DNA of 64,000 nucleotides from assembly GCA_009746045.1 (NCBI GenBank), contig RPFO01000059.1:496501-560500 (forward strand), given 5' to 3'. The notes beneath the pieces are model-generated. The model was not told the DNA's origin and ran no database searches. It saw nothing but the letters and a program-made list of their open reading frames with translations. A program made the translations under genes and the position numbers. This stretch comes from Mesostigma viride (taxonomy: Eukaryota; Streptophyta; Mesostigmatophyceae; Mesostigmatales; Mesostigmataceae). Below are positions 45,669-55,760 of this stretch, piece by piece. Position 1 is the stretch's first letter. Each line of letters starts with the position of its first letter.

Positions 45669-47050
45669 CTGCGACATCAACTCCTGCGGACGCCAACCTT
45701 TTTGCGCTGATCGAAGCTCTCCCCCCCGGTCTGCCTCCCTCGACGCAGTGCTCTACGCCAAATTCGTCGCCCATTCCCAAGAAAACCCGAACTTCCCATA
45801 CCAAATGGGACGTCCGCCGCTTCGGCGCCGGCCAGCGGGATTTTTGCATCTTGGAAATCTTTACGCTCACGAAGGAACAATGTGACGATGTTATCAAGTT
45901 CCTGGCCCGCCATGACGAACTTTTCCTGCCTACCCCTGGCGACAAGGTCACCAAGCCCGCCTGGGAATGGCTGCTTCAAGAACCGGAGGCGTACTTGAAG
46001 GCAGTCATCATGTGCAGCTACCTGCGCTGCGACGCCCACGACATCACCCAGATTGGCTACGCTGGCCTCAGGAGCCTCCTGCATGAGCGCAGACGGGCAG
46101 CCACAGCAGCTGCAGCATCCCCGCAGAGCAGCACCTCCCCCAGCACGGACTCCATCCGAGCTGCAGTGGCGGAGCAGCTGGCGCCGATGGCTGAGCAGCT
46201 CGCCGCCCTGAACGCGCCTGACGGCCCACTCAACACTCTCTCGGCCAAGGTCAACAACATTGAAGCCAGAGTCGCCCTTAAGCTCCAGCCTCAGTTTACT
46301 GCTACGCAAGAGCACATTGCCACCAAAGTTTCCGAGGCCACAGCCACTGTGACCACCCGCCTTAACCAGGTGGAAGGCCGAGTCGGCCAAGGCACCGTGA
46401 AACTTGAGGCAGTTGCCGCCAAGGTAGACGCCCTGGCCACGCAGGTCCCCGAGATCGCCGAGCGAACGGCCACCATCGCCGCCCAACCTGCTGGTAGGGC
46501 TAGTGATGACCCCTCGACTCGCGCCTCCTGGGCGGACCTGCTCAAGAGCCAGGCATCCTCTACCACGACCGCCATCACCACCAAGCTCCAGGAGCTGGAA
46601 GACACGCGCCGCGAGGCCGCTGACCGCGACCGTCGCCGCTGCCGGGTCATCCTCAGGCGCTTCGACATGCTGCCGGAGGAGACCCCAGACTCTCTTCTCG
46701 ACGAGCTGAAGAAACAGCTCTTGGCGCGCATGCAGCTGCCAGGTGCGATACTGCAGGGCGCCTACCGCCTGCCCCATCCACGGGCCAAGGCTGGGCCCCC
46801 TCCAGTGGTCCTCACCTTCAGCGACATCACAGCCCGAGTTCGGTTCCTCTCTCGCCGCAAGAAGCTGGTGGACACCTCCTGGTCGCTTGACGACGACCTG
46901 ACGCCAGCCCAGCAGCAGCAACGCCGCGATCAGTGGCCCGACTACATCCGCCACAAGACCAACCCCGAGAAGCCCCAAGTGTACTGGCGGGGCGGGGACC
47001 TCTACGTCAACAAGAAACTGTGGAAGCCCCCCCGGGCTTCCCCGGGATAG
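45668..47050 (+). CDS. LINE-type ORF1 protein (coiled coil, RRM-like and C-terminal domain), 5'-truncated
   Basis: One uninterrupted frame of about 460 codons, with no ATG in the first 60, so the N-terminus is missing. Order: a conserved N-terminal helix (CDDVIKFLARHDELFLP), an Ala/Ser linker, a long heptad-rich coiled coil (LNTLSAKVNNIEARVALKL ... TRLNQVEGRVG), then an L1-ORF1-like RNA-binding module (RRRCRVILRRFDMLPEETP, VVLTFSDITARVRFLSRRK) and a C-terminal unit (LDDDLTPAQQQQ, VYWRGGDLYVNKKLW). L1-type ORF1p forms trimers through such coils and chaperones nucleic acid. The intact frame suggests a young copy or selection for function. The protein is unlike ORF1 of the LINE at 36.7-43.6 kb. 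Confidence 0.75.
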   Translation, partial: PATSTPADANLFALIEALPPGLPPSTQCSTPNSSPIPKKTRTSHTKWDVRRFGAGQRDFCILEIFTLTKEQCDDVIKFLARHDELFLPTPGDKVTKPAWEWLLQEPEAYLKAVIMCSYLRCDAHDITQIGYAGLRSLLHERRRAATAAAASPQSSTSPSTDSIRAAVAEQLAPMAEQLAALNAPDGPLNTLSAKVNNIEARVALKLQPQFTATQEHIATKVSEATATVTTRLNQVEGRVGQGTVKLEAVAAKVDALATQVPEIAERTATIAAQPAGRASDDPSTRASWADLLKSQASSTTTAITTKLQELEDTRREAADRDRRRCRVILRRFDMLPEETPDSLLDELKKQLLARMQLPGAILQGAYRLPHPRAKAGPPPVVLTFSDITARVRFLSRRKKLVDTSWSLDDDLTPAQQQQRRDQWPDYIRHKTNPEKPQVYWRGGDLYVNKKLWKPPRASPG

Positions 47051-47458
47051 AGCACTCCAGCTAGTTGTCTAGATGGGGGCAATCGATGATGGGATAGCTT
47101 AGGCATTACAGCACTTGAAACGATATTAGCGCACAGCGTTATAGTACCTTCAATTAGCTCTGGCACCTTGTGGCCATCAGCTTGCGCCTTAATTAGCCGA
47201 CGTCTTGAGCCCACCTCACATTTGTAGCATAAGCTATGCGTCAGCCTACCTATGGTATTGCACTGGTTGTATTGCACCCACAGTGTTGCGCCCCGGCACC
47301 ATGCCGTGGAGAGAGCGCTCTGTGGCCTGCCCACCTGCGGCAGTGAGAGAAGCTAGGGCGCCCTCCCTCCTTCTCACTGTGTATATAGGGTTGAAGGTTC
47401 CTTTACTCTGTATTGGCACCCACGTGACGCAGTCACGTGCTTATTAATTAATTAATTA
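45669..47458 (+). mobile_element. ORF1-only LINE-type element, plus strand, nested in the minus-strand copy
   Basis: About 1.79 kb: an ORF1 frame open from the very first base, a 390 bp 3' UTR and an (ATTA)n tail (47441-47458). It is flanked by ATCTAGC at 45662-45668 and 47459-47465, a 7 bp target duplication. Removing it plus one copy rejoins the host element's reading frame. The 5' end is truncated within ORF1, since no ATG lies between 45668 and the conserved region. It contains no ORF2. Confidence 0.8.
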
Positions 47459-47460
47459 AT

Positions 47461-48290
47461 CTAGCTTGGGGACCTGTGTGGCCAGGGCCTCGGTGTGGGC
47501 GGTGATGGCCTCAAGCTTCTTCATGAGCACGCCACACTTGCCCTCCACCTGGTTATAAGGCGAGAGACAAGTGCAGCATGCGTTTCCGAAGCTTGCGCCG
47601 CGGTGTGCAGCGTCGTGAACTGGGGCTGGAGCTTAATGTGGACGACCTTGGTTTCCACATATTGGAGACCCGGCCGGGCCTCCACCGTGTTGAGCGTCGT
47701 GTTCAGCGATGTCATCTTCTCGGCCAGCGGCCAGGTCACGTGCTCCTCCAGCACTGCGCGGATGTCATCCTTGCAGAGGGAGGGAGCCGATGGGGCTGCC
47801 GGCTGTGCGGGGGCGCCGGGGCGGGGGCGCTGAGCGCTCTGTTGAGGTCGCCGAGGCTGCGCTGCATGGTAGCGGCTGGCCGGTCAAGATAAACAGGTGT
47901 TGGCTTGGTTCGTCAAAGGTGGAGTCTGAGCCACTGTGTTTTTTTTCAGTGAGGATCGACGTGTCGCGGTAGTCGATAGCCGCCCCCCCCTTCTGCTTCA
48001 CGAAGAGCTTCCGTTCCTGTACGTGCGAGGAACTGGAGGACCTCGGCGACTTCCTGCGGCGACAGCCCCTGCCACGTGAGGAGGGAGAAATTTCTGTCGC
48101 CGGGCAAGAATTGGCTCCATTTGTGGCGGATGTGGCATGGTTTCTTGGATTCAGGCGAGGCGCTTGGCGATGGGTTTGCTGGCGATGGGTTAGAGAGCCC
48201 AGGCTGCTGGGCAAGAACGATGGCGAGTGGGTTGGGCTGGGAGCCGGAAAGCTCCTTTTCCAAACCCCGTTTTGCCTTTGGGGTCGTCAT
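47461..48290 (-). pseudogene. ORF1 N-terminal half of the interrupted minus-strand element
   Basis: The ATG at 48288-48290 starts MTTPKAKRGLEKELSG. A block HKWSQFLPGDRNFSLL, then VAEVLQFLARTGTEALRE, corresponds to HTKWDVRRFGAGQRDFCIL and VIKFLARHDELFLP of the plus copy. Farther on, in other frames, coil segments appear (KLQPQFTTLHTAAQASE). It supplies the N-terminus that the nested copy has lost. Confidence 0.72.
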
Positions 48291-48502
48291 AGCTGCTTGT
48301 CACGTGATAACTTTGGCACTACTGCGTTTCAGCCGTAACCGATTATACTGGCGTGTGCGTCTGAAAAAAACGCATCGAATGCAAGTGGTCTGACCGAATT
48401 TGGGGCTCAGACGCAAAAGATCTGAACTCCGCCGTCAGCCATACCGCCGTCAGCCATTTTCGTCGCCTGACAAGGAGATATGGGCTGCCATCTGCGATAA
48501 GC

Positions 48503-49048
48503 CGGTGTACTGGAAGGGGGCGGCCATCTACGTCGGCCACAAGCCCTGGCAAGCGACCCCCTCGACCACCGCGGCCCCAGCAACTCCAGCCCCAGCCTAG
48601 GGGAATACAGCAGTAGTGTAGAATAGTTAGACAGTGGCCTTGTACATGCCCGCCTACTACAGGCACTATACCAGCTGAGGCCTAGCCTTTTTAGTCATGT
48701 ACATGTGTGCCTATGCTGAGCCACCCTCCAGATGATGCCTAGCTTTATTTAATTATGCAGTGCCCATGCAGGGAGTAACTCCCTGCTGAGCAGCCATGCC
48801 CTAGCTTTTTTGTATAGCTATGCTGATCTTCCCCCCCATGACAGGCTCCCCCCTTCGCTGGGCATAGCTTGAAGATCATGGGGATGCAAGTGCCCTGGTG
48901 CACCTAGAGCAAGGGTCCTTTACATCCCCACCCTTGCAGGAAGTAGCTTAGGATGTATGATAGGCCATATGCCCCCCTCTCAAGGGCTATGTGCTACATA
49001 TACTCCCAACGGAGTTATGTTATGTACAATTCAATTCAATTCAATTCA
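48503..49048 (+). mobile_element. 5'-truncated ORF1-only LINE fragment with (AATTC)n tail
   Basis: Starts inside the ORF1 C-terminal domain (VYWKGAAIYVGHKPWQ, matching VYWRGGDLYVNKKLWK), stops at 48600, then about 425 bp of 3' UTR and five AATTC units. It is flanked by a 13 bp direct repeat, ATCTGCGATAAGC, at 48490-48502 and 49049-49061, which is the target duplication. Confidence 0.85.
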
Positions 49049-49061
49049 ATCTGCGATAAGC

Positions 49062-50559
49062 TCACCTTCCTGAGGGCCGGGCATGCTCCTGTTTGATCCC
49101 CACGGGCCCCGCGGCCTATTGCTAAAATGCAGGGTAGAAGTCCGCAGGTTATTGCCCCTGAGGATAGCCGCTACACTAGTAACGCCTCGTCTGCGGCCAT
49201 TACAGTAGCTAGGACAGCTCAGATGAGGATTATATCGATCCGGCCCCCTCTAGTACGTGACTATATCTAGTACCTCTCTCGTACTCCTACACACAGATCT
49301 CGAGTGATTTATCTAGTACCAAATCCGAAAGGCTTGCATCACTCCCCGGACAGGCTCGAACTTTTGCGGATGACTGTAGGTGTAAGTTGGCGATGCCATG
49401 GTAACCGGAGACGTCCGTCCTATAGTCAGCAAAATTGGTGCGAGAGGTCCCCAGTTCGATTCCGGTCGGATTCATTTGCAGATCGCGTTTTTCCGCGTTT
49501 TCCGCGGCCCGGCACTGAACGCAAATGGTTTTCACCTTTGCGGAGTGCCTGATCAGAATATCTAGTACGTGACTACTACATGGTACGTTGGGGCATTATG
49601 CAGACGATATTTGTAAATTTCGTGTAATTATTTTCTAATATTGAGATTAGAATTTAGTAAGTACTCCGTGGTCCGTTGGTGGCATGTCCATGCGCATGAC
49701 ACGCAACTCGCAAGTACTTAGTTAAACTTACTTATGCTTAACTTGCTATGCACGAAGCTGCTGTATTGCAACCACAGAAGCTGCTAGACTCTCCCAGTAC
49801 GTGAGCGCAGTTCACTTGAACCTGTGGCCTGCCTTTCAAGGCAATGAGACAAGGGATGGGTCCTGGCATGCATGCCCCCTTCTTGCTGTGCATCAAACAG
49901 GGATGAAAGCTGTACCTATGCTCAAAAGTTGGGATATCCCGTGACTCTCCCAACGGAGGCGCGTGAATGAATGAACGAATGAATTGGTTACGCTGAGACT
50001 CTAGCTCGAGCGGAGATAAGAAACAAAAGCCGGGCTGACCGTGTGCATGGTACGTGTATGGAAAGGTGTAGCACGTACCGGTGCAGGAGGCCCTGGTGTA
50101 ATATTATGTCACACATGTCCAGATTAATTGCGGGGCAATCCCCTTGCACAGAATGATCTCGAGGATGCCCAGCTTGGGTACCTTTGAAAGCTCTGGCATA
50201 CATGCATGATTGGACATGCGTATATGTCAGAACAACGCACAAGGTTGCCATGTAGATTTTTCCTGAACTATAAAGTCCTTTCTTATGCTTTAATATCGAC
50301 GTTGACCGATCACAGGTCAACATGCTCACGAACACAAATATACTCACTAAACACTTTTCATAGTTCTAGCTGCCGCCTTGCCTAGTTTGCCAGTACATGC
50401 GTGGGATATCACTGCTGGTCTGATCCACACCATTCAAGGCTACATTCCCAACGGCCACACTACAACTTAATCAGGAGGGGAGATGGGGAAGAAGAAGGCC
50501 CACTCAGGGGAAGGCAGGTTAAGCATAGTTGTTAAAAACACCTAGGTCTGTGAGTATGA
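49062..50559. other. Intergenic region with a tRNA-like B-box
   Basis: No protein-coding gene recognised. AGTTCGATTCC at about 49450-49460 matches the RNA polymerase III B-box (GGTTCGANNCC) in 10 of 11 positions, and TTGGCGATGCCATGG about 60 bp upstream is a weak A-box candidate. I could not fold a complete tRNA, so a tRNA-derived SINE or chance are the options. From 49600 to 50500 nothing is seen. Confidence 0.35.
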
Positions 50560-53500
50560 TTACAGATATGCTGATGGATCCAGCTCCAAAGCACCCTTGG
50601 GCACGCCTTCCCCCTCCTTGCCCTTCATGGAGAAGCTGGGGATGCGGTGTGACAGCCGCGACAACCCCCTCAGCACCAGCTCCACCTCCTTGCCAGCATC
50701 GTCCAGCACGGGCACAAACAGCGAGCAGAAGCGCTCGCATTTGCGCAGGGGTACCACCGTGGCCACCACCGTTGTGCTGGCATCCCACCCACTAGTGCTG
50801 CCACCCGTCCCTTCCTTTGCTGTGTGCATACTAGTGAGCCCACAACTGGATTCAGTGCTGGGCAAGGTGCCCTGGACATCATATGCAGCTGTCGCTCCTT
50901 GTGACGCGCCATCCATGCGAGCCTGCTGCCCACTACCGGCGCCACCCGGCTGGTCTGTGGCCGACGAAGGAATAAACTCCAGCTTGCGGACGACCACTTT
51001 CTGGTGGAAGACAGGCGAATCTGCTGCTGCGGGAGCTGCCTGCGCCGGGACGGACCCGAGCGTCACCTCCTCCCCTGGCGGTGGGTACAGCGCCCACGTC
51101 TCACCCACCAGGGGGGTGACCCATACGGCCTGGATGCGCGGCCCCTTCCTGCTCATACCGCTCGTGATCCCCGCCGTGTCTGCTGGCACCCGCACCACCG
51201 TGGCCCCCGGCACCTTTTGCGAGAACACAGCGATCGACGTCTGGCAACCACGCGTCCCCGCGCGGAAGCGGCCGCACACGGTGGCTCCCTGCGGGTCGTC
51301 GGCCTCAAGCCACGTCTGCCACACCTTGAACGAGGGCGTGCGGCGCACCTGGTCGATCACCGTGTAGAAGCGCGGGAGGCCCTCCTCGTCGTACATCGCC
51401 CACACCTCACCGGGCTCAATATCCTCGGGCCGCCGTGTTGCGTCAAAGTCGTGGAAATCAGGGTCAAGCGTCACAAACGCCTTCTCGGCCGCCGCCTTGC
51501 GGGCATCCTCGTCCTCGTCGTCCTCGTCCTCCTCCTCCTCCTCCTCCTCCTCCTCCTCCTCCCGCTCTACATCCTTGTCCCGCTCTTTCCTCTGTTGCCT
51601 ACTGGCATCTGCGTCGCGAGGACACCTGGAGGCGCCCAGGCTGGCATCCGGGGCATCTACCTCAGAGACGCTCGCCTCACGCTCCGCGTCGCCTGCCACC
51701 CTGGTGGTGCCGCCACTGGCTGCCCTAGCCCCACTGCTCTGACTGCTGCGTTTGACGTCGCCCCCGCTGCGACTGCCCCCCTTGCCTCTCGCGTTCTTCA
51801 TGGCCTGGTCCCCCTCGTCGCCTTCCATGAAGTCATTGTCCGAGTCCCCGATCTCGCAATAGTTGACCTGCTTCAACCGGCTGCGCCGCAGGGGCACCTC
51901 GCGCATGCCGCGTGTGCTCGCACTACCTGACCCCTTGGTACTAACCCCCCGTGACGGCTCCGCAACCCCACGTCCCTGCTCGCCCTTACCATGCGAGGAG
52001 GACTTCTTCGACGACCTTGCCCCCACTATGACCACATCATCATCTTCCTCCTCCTCTTCCGTGTCCTCCTCTGAACTGCTCTCCAACTCCTCCTCGCTGT
52101 CCATGATCACCTGTACATTCCGCCGCTTCTTCGGTGGAGGAGGCCTCTTGGTGCGGGAGGCATCGGAGGACCTGGCCTTTGATGGGGGAACCCAACTGGC
52201 GGCCGGTGCAGCAGCAGCCGCAGTGGCCTCCCTACCTTCTGCCTTTCCTGGCCCCTTTTTGCGCTTGGCCCCTGTCATGCCACCCTCGCTCTTGCCCGCC
52301 ACACCACCATCCTCGCCATGAGGCTTGCTTGGGACGGGTCTCGCGGCCGCAGCTTTACCGGGGCTGGCCGCACTGGCCATGCCCGGCATCCAGCCATGGC
52401 CATTGACTGCGTGGCTGTACGCTGCACTGGCGTAGGCTGCACTGGCCGCCGCCGCTGCTGCTGGGGGCACGGAAAAGCGCTGTTGCTGCTGCTGCTGCTG
52501 TTGCCGCCGCGTCTGTCTCGGTTGCTCGTGGTAGGCGTTCTGCCGGTGCAGCCATTGCTGCTGCTGCTGCTGCTGCTGGGCAAATACAGCCGCAGCCACC
52601 GCCTCTCGCTGGCGGAACTCCATGGTCCAGCGCAGCACATCATCTCGCTCTAAGCTGATAACAAACACGCGATTGCACAGCGCGCAGCACGCCTGGCGGT
52701 GGATCATCGAGGGGTCAGGCACCAAGTGCTTGTGACCACACAGGGTGCACGCCGTGGTCAACGGTGGGGGGGGCACAGGTGGTGACGGTCGGTACTGCGG
52801 CGGCGCCGTGTAGGCTCCTGGGTACCCCACTCCCGGGGCAAAGGAGTAATCTGGCATGTACATGCCATGGGGCACGGAGGGATGGAATGTGAAGTGGCTG
52901 GAACTTGGGGGACCATGGGATGTTGGCGCCGCAGTTGCCGGTGTTGCGGCCGGCTGGGCAGACTGGACAGCGACACAGTGACGCACCCTGTCGTGGGCGG
53001 CGCGAGCGGCCGCATTTGTGAGCACCTGTTGTGCCTGTCCAATCAGCTTGAAGGCCTCCTCGGCGCCGGCGAGCCGGTTCTTGTCGGGGTGCAGGATGAG
53101 CGCCAACTGGCGGTACTGCTTCTTGACCTTAGACTCATCAGCGGCAGGGTGCACTTGCAGGACCTGGGAAGAATGACAGGTCGTACATCAGTGACACGGC
53201 AAACAACGATATTCTTGCAAATGGTAGGTAAGAATGCAATGTGGCACTTTGTGAAGGTGACATGTTCCTTAAGCCAAGCAATAGACAGTGCATGGTCCAA
53301 GAGCTGGGGTCCGCTGCAGCCTGGACATCCGAGAAAGCCATGCAGTCAGTGCCAACCTTTTATTTAGAGAAAAAAGCCAAACATACCCACTGGACACGCC
53401 TACTACTGGTATATCAACGTACCTTGTACCAGTCAATGAAGCCTGAACCCGGGTGCGCTTTCCCGGCAATAGTAACCTCGATTATTGCCTGCAAATAATT

Positions 53501-53632
53501 GAGGGACGGGAGCTCAGCCCACATTCTTTTCGCTTTTTCGAAAAACTTTTGAGCTCCTTCATGATCCGAGGCGGCCAGGCGTTGCGTAGCAATTTCCACG
53601 CATCTCTCCGCTTCATCCTTGTTGCATGCCAT
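50560..53632 (-). CDS. DnaJ-DUF3444 protein, two exons
   Basis: Exons 53632-53423 and 53163-50560 (GTACGT...CCCAG, phase 0) encode about 937 residues. Residues 1-60 (MACNKDEAERCVEIATQRL) are the N-terminal helical region typical of plant J-proteins of this class. The J domain follows (about 66-130: DWYKVLQVHPAADESKVKKQ, with the HPD tripeptide in LILHPDKN that stimulates Hsp70). A zinc-ribbon-like pair CTLCGHK...CCALCNR lies near 205-230, then long Gln-, Ser/Lys- and Glu/Asp-rich disordered regions. A DUF3444 domain is near the C-terminus (DFHDFDATRRPEDIEPGEVW, LPRFYTVIDQVRR). Basic KRxPPPKKRR stretches suggest nuclear localisation. The client or exact role of DUF3444 J-proteins is not settled. 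The family call is confident, the function general. Confidence 0.93.
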
Positions 53633-54329
53633 CGAAAGAATTCAAAGGCCGGCTCCTACTTCGATGGAAGCAGACCCCTGAGGGGATGAGTGACATTCAG
53701 AAGTGCTTTCCCTGCGGATCCCATTTTTTCTGCGTCAAAGCATGTGCAGGGAAAATATGCCGATGCCTATAGTGGACCCTATTTCCAGCATGGTCACCGT
53801 CGAATGCCCATGCCAAGGCAAGTGCAGTCAACGGACAGGAAATGTGTAGATGACCACGAGGAACACCAGCTACCTGTCACGCAAATGCAACGGTTCAAAA
53901 TTCCCAGTTTGCATCGATTTCCAGGGAAAATTCGAAGTGTTCATTTTCTTTTTGTCACACAGAATCGCAGCACTTCCGCCTCCTAGGTAACAGTTCTATC
54001 TTCGACTTGCCTCGGTCGATATACAAAGCCCTCGTGGCTCTCTGTGCTGCAATTCAAGTTTGCCCCTGGAAACTGCGGCTCGATTTTTGGTCGATTCGAG
54101 CAAAACTTGCATCTTGACCCCGTTGCTACAGGGGTGCGCGTATTTACGCCTTACCCTGGTCCATTGGGATTGGGGAGTGAGGTCTTGTCATGTAGTAATA
54201 ATTTGATTTTTCAGATCTGCTTCGCGCCGTTTTCTGTAATCATGGCGGGACCTCACGGCCAAGCACGTGGCCTATATAAGGTAACCGAAGGTTACAACTT
54301 GTAAACAAAGAAGGTTACCTAGTGCCTAC
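53633..54329. other. Upstream region of the DnaJ gene
   Basis: Likely holds the promoter and 5' UTR of the minus-strand DnaJ gene. The plus-strand combination CACGTG (54264-54269) plus TATATAA (54273-54279) looks like a promoter pointing right, but only a MITE-like repeat follows. No ORF is convincing. Confidence 0.4.
54264..54279 (+). promoter_or_regulatory. G-box plus TATA-like motif, orphan
   Basis: CACGTG at 54264 and TATATAA at 54273 lie close together on the plus strand. No clear transcript start or downstream gene is seen before 55761, so this may be chance or a non-coding promoter. Confidence 0.2.
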
Positions 54330-54515
54330 ACCCCCCCCCACACGTTTAAGATTCTCAGGTTTCAGATCATCAGACTCTGGATTTGACCTCTACTAGTAGT
54401 ATAACTGTAGTATAATGTAGTATAAAGTATTATAATCGAATCACACAAGTAAGATTCTTTAAGATGATGAGCCCTGGATTGGTCGGACCCCAATCTTAAA
54501 CGTGTGGGGGGGGGT
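54330..54515. mobile_element. MITE-like element with 24-bp terminal inverted repeats
   Basis: 54330-54353 (A, nine Cs, then acacgtttaagatt) and 54492-54515 are perfect inverted repeats. Together they bound a 186 bp AT-rich interior containing several gtataa words and no ORF. Size, perfect termini and lack of coding fit a miniature inverted-repeat transposable element. A target duplication was not clear. Confidence 0.75.
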
Positions 54516-54672
54516 ACCACCTGTGCTCTTATGTTACCTATGTAAATTGTAATTGCTGTCACGCCTATCAGCTGGATCGTCCCCAGCGCAGTCGGTCAGT
54601 CGTCTAAAGTTGCTCTCTGATCCCGCAACAGATCCAGGCTGGTCAGTTTGACCAATCGGGGGGAGTTGACCA

Positions 54673-54689
54673 ACCGGGGATACATATTC
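54673..54689. repeat. Target-site duplication of the short LINE copy (17 bp), left
   Basis: ACCGGGGATACATATTC is repeated exactly at 55241-55257. Confidence 0.88.
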
Positions 54690-55240
54690 CAGGTAAATAG
54701 GTGTACGTTTATTCCAAATATAGCCAGTAGGTAATCCCTGCTAAGCCTAGGGTATCAAGATGTCAGTGGCTAAAACGGAGCCTTACTAGACCACGGAAGC
54801 CACTGGACTTCTAATGGGTTGTCATTGGGCATGTGGGTAAAGATCCTGTTTTTGCCCATGAGGTCATGAAAGATCTCAAGTGGGCTGGGCTTATCCTGGT
54901 CCGCGCCAGGGTCCCAGATTTTGTTTTGTTCATTTGCAACCATCCAGTAGCGTCGCATGCCGGAGTTCCATAGGTAAATGAAGCGTGAGAGAACCCCAGC
55001 TTTGTCGAAAACTGTGCGCCTATTGAACACCACATCGTTTCGCACCGTCCAGATTGTATATAACATGCATGTGCGGAGCCATATCCACGCTTGTTGTGAA
55101 AAGGTGAGCTCAAGGCCAGGGGTGCCAGTGATGCCAAAGATAATTGAGCGGGTAGACACCGGTATGATAGGCTCAGACGTCCAGGCTGCCCATAAACCAA
55201 TCAACCAGGTCCAAACTCCCTGGAGGTTACACCAGGTTAC
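54690..55240 (-). mobile_element. 5'-truncated second copy of the 6.85 kb LINE family (551 bp)
   Basis: The minus-strand frame ending at 54770 matches the ORF2 C-terminus of the LINE at 36737-43583: SIIFGITG, AWIWLRTCMLYTIWTVRN, GMRRYWMVANEQNKIWDPG and VQWLPWSSKAPF, against VIFGITG, AWIWLRTTMLHTIWQVRN, AMRRYWLLATEQHKVWDPG and VQWLPWSQGAPY. The 3' end also matches (TTGGAATAAACGTACACC in both). It is bounded by 17 bp duplications like the larger copy. The protein frame is intact over its length, so it is probably a young insertion from a diverged source. Confidence 0.92.
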
Positions 55241-55257
55241 ACCGGGGATACATATTC
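55241..55257. repeat. Target-site duplication of the short LINE copy (17 bp), right
   Basis: Exact copy of 54673-54689. Confidence 0.88.
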
Positions 55258-55760
55258 TGCGCGCTGGTTCCAACTCCCGGGCCCCGGCACACGGCTTGCG
55301 AACGAGCGCTCTTTTCAGTCTTCTGTACGGAGCTCCACCTGTAACTTCCCAAGCTTCACGCTTCCCTCGATATGGTCAGTTGGTCACGCGCGCCGCATGC
55401 ATTTTGCCACAGTGCCAACCCTGCCTCCCTGCCCGATCATGCCGTTTGGTTCTGCTGGCCGCCCCGCGTGCTTCTGGAGTTTGCACGCTCGAATGCGGTC
55501 TCACACCACAAATGCGGGACATGGGTGTTATTGGGAAAATGTTGAAAGACACAGCGAGTGTTTAACACGCCTTCGGAAAACGAAGGCATCACATGATATA
55601 GGCCAGGTTAGGTTCGCGGCGCTTGGCAAGTTGGTCCGGGCTGAAAATTTGGTAGGATTTTATCTTTCTTGAAAGCCTGGTCTGCGACCGTTGCCGTGTC
55701 ATTTCCAATCAAATACTCCGCAGCAGCGAGTAAGTAGGTTGTACACCAGCAGGCGCATCC
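55258..55760. promoter_or_regulatory. Upstream region of the filamin/RRM/RS gene
   Basis: About 500 bp between the LINE fragment and the ATG at 55761. It should contain the promoter and 5' UTR. No TATA box is obvious and no ORF is convincing. Confidence 0.4.

Larger units (their letters stand above)
44690..48502 (-). mobile_element. ORF1-only LINE-type element, minus strand, interrupted by a related copy
   Basis: Minus-strand ORF1 begins with an ATG at 48290 (MTTPKAKRGLEKEL). It runs to 47461, is interrupted by the plus-strand element at 45669-47458, and resumes at 45668. Across the break the sequence restores the homologous protein of the inserted copy (ALATQVPKLDSAEQTATIASQP against ALATQVPEIAERTATIAAQP). 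Coding similarity ends near 45010, and a 3' UTR with the family word TTGCACCCACAGT (revcomp of 44727-44740) follows. No ORF2, endonuclease or RT is present between ORF1 and the 3' UTR. Limits are approximate. The first ~200 bp at the right (48291-48502) are presumed 5' UTR. Confidence 0.72.

Noticed and set aside
45010-47458. 5' inversion of one element by twin priming
   Set aside because: The minus segment overlaps in content with the plus copy and rejoins the 47461-48290 segment across it, which fits nested insertion rather than inversion.
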